Source of the DNA: Ectobacillus polymachus
GTDB taxonomy: Bacteria; Bacillota; Bacilli; Bacillales; Bacillaceae_G
NCBI RefSeq assembly: GCF_048159605.1
Contig: NZ_JBLREB010000001.1
Span: 1,302,001-1,366,000 of the forward strand
Direction: 5' to 3'
Length of the DNA stretch: 64,000 nucleotides
The notes beneath the pieces are model-generated. The model was not told the origin of the DNA. It saw only the letters and a list, made by a program, of their open reading frames with translations, and did no database searches. This document shows positions 34,617 to 42,816 of this stretch, one piece after another (position 1 is the stretch's first letter; each line of letters starts with the position of its first letter). The position numbers and the translations under genes were made by a program.

Positions 34617-35261
34617 TTAGCCTCGAATATCACGAATCGCTTTTTCACGATCCTTTTGTTTATAAATCGCTGAGCCAGCAACTAAAACATTTGCTCCTGC
34701 TTCTCTACAAAGAACAGCTGTTTCCTTGTTTACTCCACCATCTACTTCAATGTCTACGGAAAGATTACGTTCTTGTATCAACGTTGCTACTTCTTTAATT
34801 TTCGGTAGAACAGTAGGAATAAATGATTGACCACCAAATCCAGGATTAACTGTCATAAGAAGTACCATATCAATATCTTCTATAATATGCTGAATCATAG
34901 ATACAGGTGTATGTGGATTTAATACAACTCCTGCTTTAATTCCAAAGGATTTAATTAATCCAATCGTACGGTGTAGATGAGGACACGCCTCTACGTGAAC
35001 GGTAATGATATCTGCTCCTGCTTTGGCAAAGTCAGGTATATAGTTGTCTGGGTTTTCAATCATAAGATGAACATCTAAGGTAAGAGAAGTAATTGGACGA
35101 ATCGCTTCTACAATAAGCGATCCGATTGTAATGTTCGGAACAAAGTGCCCGTCCATCACATCTACGTGAATATAATCTGCTCCTCCTTTTTCTACATCTT
35201 TAATTTCTTCCCCTAATCTTGAAAAATCTGCTGATAAGATAGATGGTGCAACTTTAATCAT
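34617..35261 (-). CDS. rpe: Ribulose-phosphate 3-epimerase
   Basis: Interconverts ribulose 5-phosphate and xylulose 5-phosphate. 214-residue TIM barrel: start VAPSILSADFSRLGEEI, metal and catalytic residues in HVDVMDGHFVPN and LDVHLMIENP, the loop MTVNPGFGGQ and phosphate site DGGVN, VAGSAIY. It lies three bases after rsgA, a standard Bacillus neighbour. Confidence 0.98.
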   Translation of the reverse strand: MIKVAPSILSADFSRLGEEIKDVEKGGADYIHVDVMDGHFVPNITIGSLIVEAIRPITSLTLDVHLMIENPDNYIPDFAKAGADIITVHVEACPHLHRTIGLIKSFGIKAGVVLNPHTPVSMIQHIIEDIDMVLLMTVNPGFGGQSFIPTVLPKIKEVATLIQERNLSVDIEVDGGVNKETAVLCREAGANVLVAGSAIYKQKDREKAIRDIRG

Positions 35262-35264
35262 AAT

Positions 35265-36146
35265 TTAATACCTCGGCTTTCTGTCTCGTATCTCTTGTAT
35301 AAATTGAACGTAATGGTCATAGCGATAACGTGGTATCACTCCAGCTTCAACAGCTTCTTTCACCGTACATTTTGGTTCAGAAATATGCGTACATCCTCTA
35401 AATTTACAATGCTGTTTTTGCCTTTTCAACTCGATAAAACTTTCCCCTACATCTTCTACACTCATGTCTATAAACTCAAGAGAACTAAATCCTGGGGTGT
35501 CTGCTACTAGACCTGAACCAACCTTGATCAATTCAACATGGCGCGTTGTATGTTTCCCACGTCCTAAATGGGAAGATATATCATTCGTTTTAATTTCAAG
35601 TTCCGGACGTAGCATATTAAGAAGTGAAGATTTCCCAACTCCGGATTGTCCTGCAACGACAGAAATACTATTTTGTATAAGCTTATACAATTCATCAATG
35701 CTGTTTTCTTGTTTTTTAGATGTTAGCATAACATCATAGCCTAGATTTCGGTAGTCATCAACATATCCTTCGATTTCTTGCATTCTTTGTTTATCAATTA
35801 AATCCATTTTGCTAATACATATAATTGGCTTAATGTTATTAAATTCGATAAGCACAAGAAACCGATCGAGTAGAAGTGTACTAAAATCAGGCTGCACAGC
35901 AGAAAAGACGAGAATTGCATTATCTACATTAGCAATTGGCGGACGAACAAGCTCATTTCTTCGATGAAGTACTTCAAGTATGTAACCTTCTGTTTCATTA
36001 TCTGCTTGAAATTGAACCATATCCCCAACAAGAGGAGTGATTTTGTTTTTCCGAAAAATACCACGTCCTCGACATTGTGTGATTCCTTCTTCATGCGCAA
36101 CATAATAAAAACCGCTTAACGCTTTGATTATCATGCCTTGTGGCAT
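35265..36146 (-). CDS. rsgA: Ribosome small-subunit-dependent GTPase RsgA (CpgA)
   Basis: Checks maturation of the 30S decoding centre. Starting at ATG 36146 (MPQGMIIKALSGFYYV), with AAGGAG seven bases upstream, it is 293 residues; the open frame continues into prkC but without support. OB-fold, circularly permuted GTPase (SKMD before GQSGVGKSS and DTPGF) and C-terminal zinc knuckle CKFRGCTHISEPKC. In B. subtilis it is phosphorylated by PrkC, which is encoded next to it. Confidence 0.97.
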   Translation of the reverse strand: MPQGMIIKALSGFYYVAHEEGITQCRGRGIFRKNKITPLVGDMVQFQADNETEGYILEVLHRRNELVRPPIANVDNAILVFSAVQPDFSTLLLDRFLVLIEFNNIKPIICISKMDLIDKQRMQEIEGYVDDYRNLGYDVMLTSKKQENSIDELYKLIQNSISVVAGQSGVGKSSLLNMLRPELEIKTNDISSHLGRGKHTTRHVELIKVGSGLVADTPGFSSLEFIDMSVEDVGESFIELKRQKQHCKFRGCTHISEPKCTVKEAVEAGVIPRYRYDHYVQFIQEIRDRKPRY

Positions 36147-36165
36147 ACACTCACTCCTTGATTCA

Positions 36166-38187
36166 TCACTGGTACGGTACATCTTTTTCAATAATGGTTA
36201 CACCGTCACGTACAATTTTATAGCTTCCTTTATTTCCGTACGCAATTAGAAAATCAATAGAAACGGTGCTTGATGCAGTAATCTTTCTCGTTTCAATTGG
36301 CTTATCATAGCTAGTATTCATATCTTCCTTATAAATATCCACCGTTTCTGGCTTATTATCCGGTGTTGGCTGATACGGAATTTGTATGTCACTTACTGTA
36401 ACCTTTTTCGGTGGATTTACCGGGTTTGCTGGGTTTGCCGGATTTACCGGGTTTGCCGGATTTGCTGGATTGGTTGTAGTATCCTTTGGTCCTGACGAAA
36501 TTACAACAGATATCAAATCTCCTTGTTGTACTGCTGTATTTGCTCTTGGAGATTGTGAAATTACATTTCCTTGTGCTACTGTATCTGAATTTTGTTGAAC
36601 GACATTAAGGTTAAGCTTATTATCGGTAATATAGCTTCTAACACTAGCTTCTGTCCAACTTGTAAAATCAGAAAGCGCAATACGTTTTGGTCCATTACTA
36701 ATCCAAACTCGAAATTCCTGTTCTTCTTCAATAACTTCCTGGTCGGCAGCAGGTGCTTGTTCAATAATTTGGCCTTTTGGCTTATCGCTATCCACATAAT
36801 ATGGTGTAACAGTTGCAAAATTCTGTGCTAACTCATCCTGAACAGTACTAAATAATTGACCAACATAATTCTTTACTTTCTGCTTTTTCTTTCCACCAGA
36901 TTGATAAATTGTAATCTTAGAATTTTCTTTAACAGTCGTTCCTGCTTTTGGATTTGTCTTAATTACCTTTCCTTCTTCCATTTGATCGGTATATATAATT
37001 TCCGGGGATGAAGCTACTTGTAATCCACTAGTACTTAATATATTTACTGCATCTGCATAGGTTTTACCTGATACATCCGGTATTTTTACATCTTTTGGAA
37101 TGAAAAAGTTTGGAACAATTGCAACCGCAGCCACACTTCCTAGAATAAGCAATAGCAATAAAATAAGCAATCTAGTCATACGTTTTCGCTTTGGTTTTTT
37201 CTTTTTTACTTCCGGTTTCTCTTTCTCTTCTTTTTTATCTATTTTCCCAGAATTAATGATGGTTTCATCTGTTACAATATCAGGAAAAGCTTCATGACGT
37301 ATAATAGGAAGAGCCTTTGTTGCTTCTTCATCATCTATAATGTGGAAACGTTCCTCATTTGCACGTTCTGGAAGAAGAGCAGTAACAATATCTTGCTTCA
37401 TTTCATCAACTGAATCGTAGCGATGGAACGGATCCTTTGCAGTTGCTTTTAAAATAATATTTTCTACACTTTGAGGAACATCAGGATTCCACCGTTTTAC
37501 TGAAGGCGTTTCATTTTGCAAATGCTTTAGTGCAATGGATACCGCTGATTCTCCAGAAAAAGGAGGGCGCCCCGTTAGAAGCTCAAACATAACAATGCCT
37601 AGTGAATATATATCAGACTTCTTATTCGCTCCCCCGCCCCGTGCTTGTTCAGGTGATAAATAATGAACAGAGCCTAAAACAGAGTTTGTATGTGTTATCG
37701 TAGTTGCTGATGTAGCAGTAGCAATCCCGAAATCCGTCACTTTCACTACACCATCATCACGAATTAATATATTTTGCGGTTTTATATCTCGGTGCACAAT
37801 TTCAAAGTGATGCGCATGAGACATAGCTGATGCAAGTTGCTCCATAATATCGAGCGCTTCTGTTACAGATAACATCCCTTGCTGTTGAATATATTGCTTA
37901 AGTGTACGACCCGGAACAAACTCCATAACGAGATAGTATATACCGTCCTCTTCCCCAACATCATAAATATTAACTATATTCGGATGGGACAAGGTCGTGA
38001 CAGATTGTGCTTCACGATGAAAACGTTTTATAAACTCTTCATTGTTTGCGTAATCCAGCCGGAGTATTTTTACAGCAACATCACGATCTAAAATATCATC
38101 ATGTGCTAAATACACATTGGCCATTCCGCCTCCACCAATCATTTTAAGCAACTTATAACGATCATTTAGGCGTCTTCCAATCATCAC
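36166..38187 (-). CDS. prkC: Serine/threonine protein kinase PrkC with PASTA domains
   Basis: Membrane kinase that senses muropeptides and controls germination, wall metabolism and translation factors. 673 residues from a GTG at 38187 (the reading then begins MIGRRLNDRYK-like), nine bases after AGGTGA; ATG 38184 is an alternative. Kinase domain about 1-275 with GGGGMANVYL, catalytic HRDIKPQN, DFG, and activation loop rich in threonine; basic juxtamembrane stretch, one membrane helix (RLLILLLLLILGSVAAVA), three PASTA repeats, then an Asn-Pro repeat linker and a C-terminal beta domain. It lies eight bases after prpC. Confidence 0.95.
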   Translation of the reverse strand: MMIGRRLNDRYKLLKMIGGGGMANVYLAHDDILDRDVAVKILRLDYANNEEFIKRFHREAQSVTTLSHPNIVNIYDVGEEDGIYYLVMEFVPGRTLKQYIQQQGMLSVTEALDIMEQLASAMSHAHHFEIVHRDIKPQNILIRDDGVVKVTDFGIATATSATTITHTNSVLGSVHYLSPEQARGGGANKKSDIYSLGIVMFELLTGRPPFSGESAVSIALKHLQNETPSVKRWNPDVPQSVENIILKATAKDPFHRYDSVDEMKQDIVTALLPERANEERFHIIDDEEATKALPIIRHEAFPDIVTDETIINSGKIDKKEEKEKPEVKKKKPKRKRMTRLLILLLLLILGSVAAVAIVPNFFIPKDVKIPDVSGKTYADAVNILSTSGLQVASSPEIIYTDQMEEGKVIKTNPKAGTTVKENSKITIYQSGGKKKQKVKNYVGQLFSTVQDELAQNFATVTPYYVDSDKPKGQIIEQAPAADQEVIEEEQEFRVWISNGPKRIALSDFTSWTEASVRSYITDNKLNLNVVQQNSDTVAQGNVISQSPRANTAVQQGDLISVVISSGPKDTTTNPANPANPVNPANPANPVNPPKKVTVSDIQIPYQPTPDNKPETVDIYKEDMNTSYDKPIETRKITASSTVSIDFLIAYGNKGSYKIVRDGVTIIEKDVPYQ
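36413..36472 (-). repeat. In-frame 9-bp tandem repeats in prkC (Asn-Pro linker)
   Basis: Seven Asn-Pro-Ala/Val triplets are encoded by near-identical 9-base units (NPANPANPVNPANPANPVNP). They sit between the last PASTA domain and the C-terminal beta domain, outside the cell. Slippage here would change linker length without breaking the frame. Confidence 0.85.
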
Positions 38188-38195
38188 GTTGTCAT

Positions 38196-38948
38196 TCACC
38201 TACTTTCGCTCACTGAATCGATATATTGAACGATTACAAGAGTAATATTATCTTCGCCGCCCATGTCATTTGCTTTTTTCACGAGCTCTTCTCCCTTACC
38301 TTGTAAATCTAAATCAGAAACTAAGATTTGTTTCATTTCTTCCTCAGAAACTTTATTCGATAGTCCATCTGAGCATAACAACAACTGATCTCCCTGTTCT
38401 AAGATGAGTGTCTTGCTGTCTAAATTCGCTGTTTTTTCCGTTCCTAACGCTCGCAGTAGTACGTGTCTGCGCGGATGAATTTCCGCATCTTCCTTTGTAA
38501 TTTCCCCATATCGTACAAGTTCGTTCACAAGTGAATGATCTTCGGTTGCTAACGTCATCTCATTATCCGAAACGATGTAGCAGCGGCTGTCACCAATATG
38601 TCCAATCGTAACGAAGGTGTCCGTACAAATAGCAATAACAATGGTTGTACCCATTCCTTGGCACTCTTCATTCTCAAACGAATAATTATAAATTCGTTCG
38701 TTTACAATTTCAACATGTTCGTATAGCCATTTTTCTGCAAGCTTTGGAGTATGCACCCCTTGTGCTTGCTTCCAAAAATCATGAATAAGTTGGATGGCCA
38801 TCTGGCTTGCAACATCGCCTGCCCGATGCCCACCCATACCATCTGCTACGATAGCTAGAATATCACCGTCTACATTATAAAATACGCCAGCGCTATCTTC
38901 ATTGTGTTGACGAACCTTTCCTCTGTCGGACAGAAAAATGGTTTTCAT
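38196..38948 (-). CDS. prpC: PP2C-type protein phosphatase PrpC
   Basis: Dephosphorylates PrkC and its targets. Starting at ATG 38948 (MKTIFLSDRGKVRQHNED), with GAGGTG upstream, it is 250 residues. Metal-binding motifs are complete: DRGKVRQHNEDSAG, IVADGMGGHRAGDVAS, GHIGDSR and LCSDGLSN, then GGEDNITLV. Located between rlmN and prkC in the usual order; an open frame further upstream overlaps rlmN and is not used. Confidence 0.97.
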   Translation of the reverse strand: MKTIFLSDRGKVRQHNEDSAGVFYNVDGDILAIVADGMGGHRAGDVASQMAIQLIHDFWKQAQGVHTPKLAEKWLYEHVEIVNERIYNYSFENEECQGMGTTIVIAICTDTFVTIGHIGDSRCYIVSDNEMTLATEDHSLVNELVRYGEITKEDAEIHPRRHVLLRALGTEKTANLDSKTLILEQGDQLLLCSDGLSNKVSEEEMKQILVSDLDLQGKGEELVKKANDMGGEDNITLVIVQYIDSVSESR

Positions 38949-38952
38949 CCTT

Positions 38953-40038
38953 TCACCTCGTCTCCTCTTTACGCTCCTTTGCACGCAATTGACCACAGGC
39001 AGCATCAATATCAGAGCCTTGCTCACGGCGAATCGTTACATTGATTCCGTAGTTCTTCAATATTTTCTGAAAGCGAAAAATTTGCTCACGCGGTGTTCTA
39101 ACATAATTGCGCTCTGGAACATAATTGACTGGAATTAAGTTCACATGGCATAGTAAACCCTTGATAAGTTTTGCTAATTCTTCAGCATGTTCCACTTGAT
39201 CATTTTGTCCGCCAAATAAACCGTATTCAAATGTCACGCGTCGCCCTGTTTTTTTCGTATAATATTTAACAGCTTCCATTAAATCAGGGAGTTTATATGC
39301 ACGGTTAATTGGCATCAGTTTGGAACGCAACTCCGTATTTGGTGCATGAAGCGAAATAGCAAAATTAATTTGCATATTTTCATCAGCAAAGTCATATATT
39401 CTTGGAATAATTCCACTTGTAGAAACCGTAATATGACGAGCACCGATGTGAATTCCTTGTTCATGATTTACAATACGTAGAAATTGCAATAAGTTTTCAT
39501 AGTTATCAAATGGCTCCCCAATTCCCATAACTACAATCGAACTAACTCGCTCATCCATTTCATCAACAGCTCGTTGAACGTTTACAACTTGTGCTACAAT
39601 CTCTCCAGATTCTAAATTACGTTTCAATCCACCTAATGTAGAAGCACAAAATGTACAGCCAATTCGGCAGCCTACTTGCGTCGTCACACAAACAGAATTG
39701 CCGTAATCGTGATTCATTAGTACAGTTTCGATTGAATATCCATCATGCAGTTCAAATAGAAATTTAATCGTCCCATCATCTGAAACTTGTTTCACTAATG
39801 TTTTTAAAGTTGTAATTTCAAAGGAATTCGACAGCTTTTCTCGCAATCCTTTTGAAAGGTTTGTCATTTCATCAATGGAAGCTACTCGTTTTTTATAGAG
39901 CCAATCATATATTTGCCCAGCTCGGAAAGCTGGTTCTCCTTGCTCCTTAAGCCATGCTTGTAAACCTTGCAGTTCTAATGAATAAATAGAAGGCTTTTTC
40001 ACTTCTGAATTTCTATTCTTGTCTGTCATCGTTTCCAT
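38953..40038 (-). CDS. rlmN: Dual-specificity 23S rRNA (A2503-C2) and tRNA (A37-C2) methyltransferase RlmN
   Basis: Radical-SAM enzyme adding m2A to 23S rRNA A2503 and to some tRNAs. 361 residues with the iron-sulfur cysteines Cys124, Cys128 and Cys131 (GCRIGCTFCAS), the SAM region VVMGIGEP, and Cys348 near the C-terminus (DAACGQL) that forms the covalent intermediate. It is coupled to rsmB by one base and precedes prpC by four. Confidence 0.98.
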   Translation of the reverse strand: METMTDKNRNSEVKKPSIYSLELQGLQAWLKEQGEPAFRAGQIYDWLYKKRVASIDEMTNLSKGLREKLSNSFEITTLKTLVKQVSDDGTIKFLFELHDGYSIETVLMNHDYGNSVCVTTQVGCRIGCTFCASTLGGLKRNLESGEIVAQVVNVQRAVDEMDERVSSIVVMGIGEPFDNYENLLQFLRIVNHEQGIHIGARHITVSTSGIIPRIYDFADENMQINFAISLHAPNTELRSKLMPINRAYKLPDLMEAVKYYTKKTGRRVTFEYGLFGGQNDQVEHAEELAKLIKGLLCHVNLIPVNYVPERNYVRTPREQIFRFQKILKNYGINVTIRREQGSDIDAACGQLRAKERKEETR

Positions 40039-40039
40039 G

Positions 40040-41377
40040 CTACAACACCCTCTTTCGTAAACACGCTATATAAAATCCATCTGTAAGAAAATAATGAGGT
40101 AAAATTTGTAGTTGCCCCTTAGACACATATTTCCTTATTGTAAGCGGTAGTCGCTCACATAATGTTAGATCCCACTCAAAGTCAGGATTTGTTTGTAAAA
40201 AAGCCTCAACTACTTTATCGTTTTCTGCCTGTTCAATCGTACACGTACTATATACAAGCCGTCCACCCCTTTTTACTAGTGGAGCAATTTCTTGAAGAAT
40301 AGAAAGTTGGATATGCGATAAGTTTTCACTATCCTTATACGTTTTTCCAATCTTAATATCTGGCTTTCTACGAATAACACCAAATCCAGAACACGGCGCA
40401 TCGACTAATACTTTATCAAAGCTCTCATCTTGGAGTGAACGACGTGCGTTTCTTGCATCAAGTACACTTGCTTCTACATTCGATAATTGAAGTCTTTTTG
40501 TTTGTTCATTAATAAGCCGTACTTTGTGTGGATGCAAATCAAGAGATGTTACTTGTCCCGTTTCACGTAATCGCTCCGCAATATGACACGTTTTCCCACC
40601 AGGGGCTGCGCAACTATCAAGGACAATATCTCCAGGTTCTGGATCTAAGACTCTTGCAACAAGCATACTACTTTCATCTTGAATGGAAAGAAAACCGTCA
40701 CGAAATGCCTTTGTATGGGCGACATTCCCTTTTTCAATCATGATGGCATCTTCTGATAACACACCATGTTTTGCTTCTACTCCTTCATCTTTCAGCATAT
40801 TAATGACATTCTCTACCGCCTTGCGGTTCACATTGACACGAGCTGTAGCTGCTGGAGGAAGTAAATTTACTTCACATATTCGCGTTGCTTCCTCTAGTCC
40901 GTATGTAGATATCCACTCCTTTACAAGCCATTCAGGATGACTTGTGGAAATAGCGAGACGTTTTCCTACATCCGAAATAGACGTTAGCGATGGAACTCCT
41001 TGCCTTTGAATAGAGCGAAGTACACCATTTACAACTGAGCTTATTCCTTTATGTCCTCTTGTTTTTGCAATTTCAACTGCTTCAAAAATAACCGCATGAG
41101 CAGGAACGCGATCTAAATACAGAAATTGATATAGCGAAAGCCGAAGTAACACGCGTACCCACTGATCTATTTTCCCCCGTAAAAATGGTTGTAAATAAAA
41201 ATCGAGCGTATCTCTTCGCTGAATCGTTCCATACACAATTTCGGTAAGAAGACCCACATCTTTCCCCACTATATTATTTTTTTCGATTAATTGATTAAGC
41301 AGCAAATTGCTATAAGCACCATTTTTTTCTACCTGTATTAGCCCATCTAGTGCAAGTTCTCGCACGGTTTTCTTCAT
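40040..41377 (-). CDS. rsmB: 16S rRNA (cytosine-967-C5)-methyltransferase RsmB
   Basis: Methylates C967 of 16S rRNA. 445 residues: N-terminal NusB-like RNA-binding domain (about 1-140) and C-terminal Rossmann methyltransferase domain with SAM motif LDSCAAPGGKTCH, and the two cysteines of the NSUN family in DAPCSGFGV and YSTCTIEQAEND. Its start overlaps the end of fmt by four bases. Confidence 0.97.
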   Translation of the reverse strand: MKKTVRELALDGLIQVEKNGAYSNLLLNQLIEKNNIVGKDVGLLTEIVYGTIQRRDTLDFYLQPFLRGKIDQWVRVLLRLSLYQFLYLDRVPAHAVIFEAVEIAKTRGHKGISSVVNGVLRSIQRQGVPSLTSISDVGKRLAISTSHPEWLVKEWISTYGLEEATRICEVNLLPPAATARVNVNRKAVENVINMLKDEGVEAKHGVLSEDAIMIEKGNVAHTKAFRDGFLSIQDESSMLVARVLDPEPGDIVLDSCAAPGGKTCHIAERLRETGQVTSLDLHPHKVRLINEQTKRLQLSNVEASVLDARNARRSLQDESFDKVLVDAPCSGFGVIRRKPDIKIGKTYKDSENLSHIQLSILQEIAPLVKRGGRLVYSTCTIEQAENDKVVEAFLQTNPDFEWDLTLCERLPLTIRKYVSKGQLQILPHYFLTDGFYIACLRKRVL

Positions 41378-42315
41378 TCTTCAGTTCCTACCTTCATACC
41401 AATACTAAGATGTGTACCACGCAAAAATTGTTCGCCTGACATTCGCTTTTTCCCTGCTGGCTGCAAATCTGTAATTTTAATTGCCGTTTGATTACCCGTT
41501 GAAACGATAAAGCCATTCTCCTCAATTCCAATCACTGTACCTGGCTCCATGCTGCTTGCTTGGACCTTTTCACCCCACCATACTTTCACAACTTGACCGT
41601 GCATCGTGGTATAAGCAACAGGCCAAGGATGAAGACCACGTATATGATTGTAAATCACTTCTCCATCTTTACTCCAATCAATTTTTTCTTGCTCACGTTT
41701 AATATTAGATGCGAACGTTGCCTTCTCATCATTTTGCTTAATAGGAGTAATAGTACCTGCAAGAAGAGATGGAATTGTCGTAGATAACAACTCCGCCCCT
41801 GCTTGGCTGAGCTTATCATGAAGTGAACCGACAGAGTCAAGCTCTAATATTGGAACTTCCACTTGGGTAATAATATCTCCAGCATCCAATTTTTCAGCCA
41901 TATACATAATGGTAACTCCTGTTTTGTCTTTCCCTTGCATAATAGCATAATGGATAGGGGCTCCGCCGCGCAATTCTGGAAGCAAAGAAGCGTGTACATT
42001 GATGCAACCATATTTCGGTGCATCTAAAAGTTCCTTTGGAAGAATTTGACCAAATGCCGCAGTTACGATTAAATCAGGCTGCAAGGCAATCACTTTCTCA
42101 TATTCACTTTTCTCTCTAATTTTTACCGGCTGTAACACAGGAATGTTATGTATTTCTGCCTCCACTTTCACTGCCGGCGGCGTTAATACTCTTTTTCTAC
42201 CTACTGGTTTATCGGGCTGTGTAACAACCGCAATTACTTCATATCCATCTGTTATTAAACGACGTAATACCCCAACAGAAAAATCAGGTGTTCCCATAAA
42301 TACAATTTTCACCAT
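41374..42315 (-). CDS. fmt: Methionyl-tRNA formyltransferase
   Basis: Formylates initiator Met-tRNA. 313 residues: Rossmann domain with IVFMGTPDFSVGVLR, formyl-transfer region with catalytic His in NVHASLLPELRGGAPI, Asp in KLDAGDII, and C-terminal OB domain. It starts 13 bases after def and overlaps rsmB by four bases, forming the def-fmt-rsmB unit. Confidence 0.98.
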   Translation of the reverse strand: MVKIVFMGTPDFSVGVLRRLITDGYEVIAVVTQPDKPVGRKRVLTPPAVKVEAEIHNIPVLQPVKIREKSEYEKVIALQPDLIVTAAFGQILPKELLDAPKYGCINVHASLLPELRGGAPIHYAIMQGKDKTGVTIMYMAEKLDAGDIITQVEVPILELDSVGSLHDKLSQAGAELLSTTIPSLLAGTITPIKQNDEKATFASNIKREQEKIDWSKDGEVIYNHIRGLHPWPVAYTTMHGQVVKVWWGEKVQASSMEPGTVIGIEENGFIVSTGNQTAIKITDLQPAGKKRMSGEQFLRGTHLSIGMKVGTEE

Positions 42316-42328
42316 ACGAAACTCTCCT

Positions 42329-42805
42329 TTATACTTCCTCTAGCTCACCAGGCTCATAATACCGGTTTACCTTAGTCGTAAATAAAACACCATGCAAATG
42401 ATCCATTTCATGCAAAATAGCACGGGCCAAAAACCCTTCTGCTTCTATAACGAATACTTTGCCGTAGCGATTATTAGCACGAACTTTAATATAATCTGCA
42501 CGTGTTACTTCGCCATAAAGATTAGGAAAACTAAGGCAACCTTCTGGACCAATCTGTTCTCCCCTAGCTTCTAATAGAATAGGATTGATAAGGTCAATAC
42601 GTCCATGTTCATCATCAATATCTACAACCGCAATATTCTTTGTTATGCCAATTTGCGGTGCAGCAAGTCCAACTCCATCAGCTGCTAACATTGTTTCATA
42701 CATATCATTTAGAAGCTTTCTTACTTTTTTATCATATTTCAAAACAGGTTCACATTCTGTTTCTAACACAGTATTGGGATATTTCACTATATTTAATATT
42801 GCCAT
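42329..42805 (-). CDS. def: Peptide deformylase
   Basis: Removes the formyl group from nascent chains. Starting at ATG 42805 (MAILNIVKYPNTVLE), with GGAGG five bases upstream, it is 158 residues. The three motifs are GVGLAAPQIG, EGCLSFP and HEMDHLHG, giving a Cys and two His iron ligands and the catalytic Glu. It lies beside fmt and priA. The priA stop lies 12 bases upstream. Confidence 0.97.
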   Translation of the reverse strand: MAILNIVKYPNTVLETECEPVLKYDKKVRKLLNDMYETMLAADGVGLAAPQIGITKNIAVVDIDDEHGRIDLINPILLEARGEQIGPEGCLSFPNLYGEVTRADYIKVRANNRYGKVFVIEAEGFLARAILHEMDHLHGVLFTTKVNRYYEPGELEEV

Positions 42806-42816
42806 AACTTCCTCCA

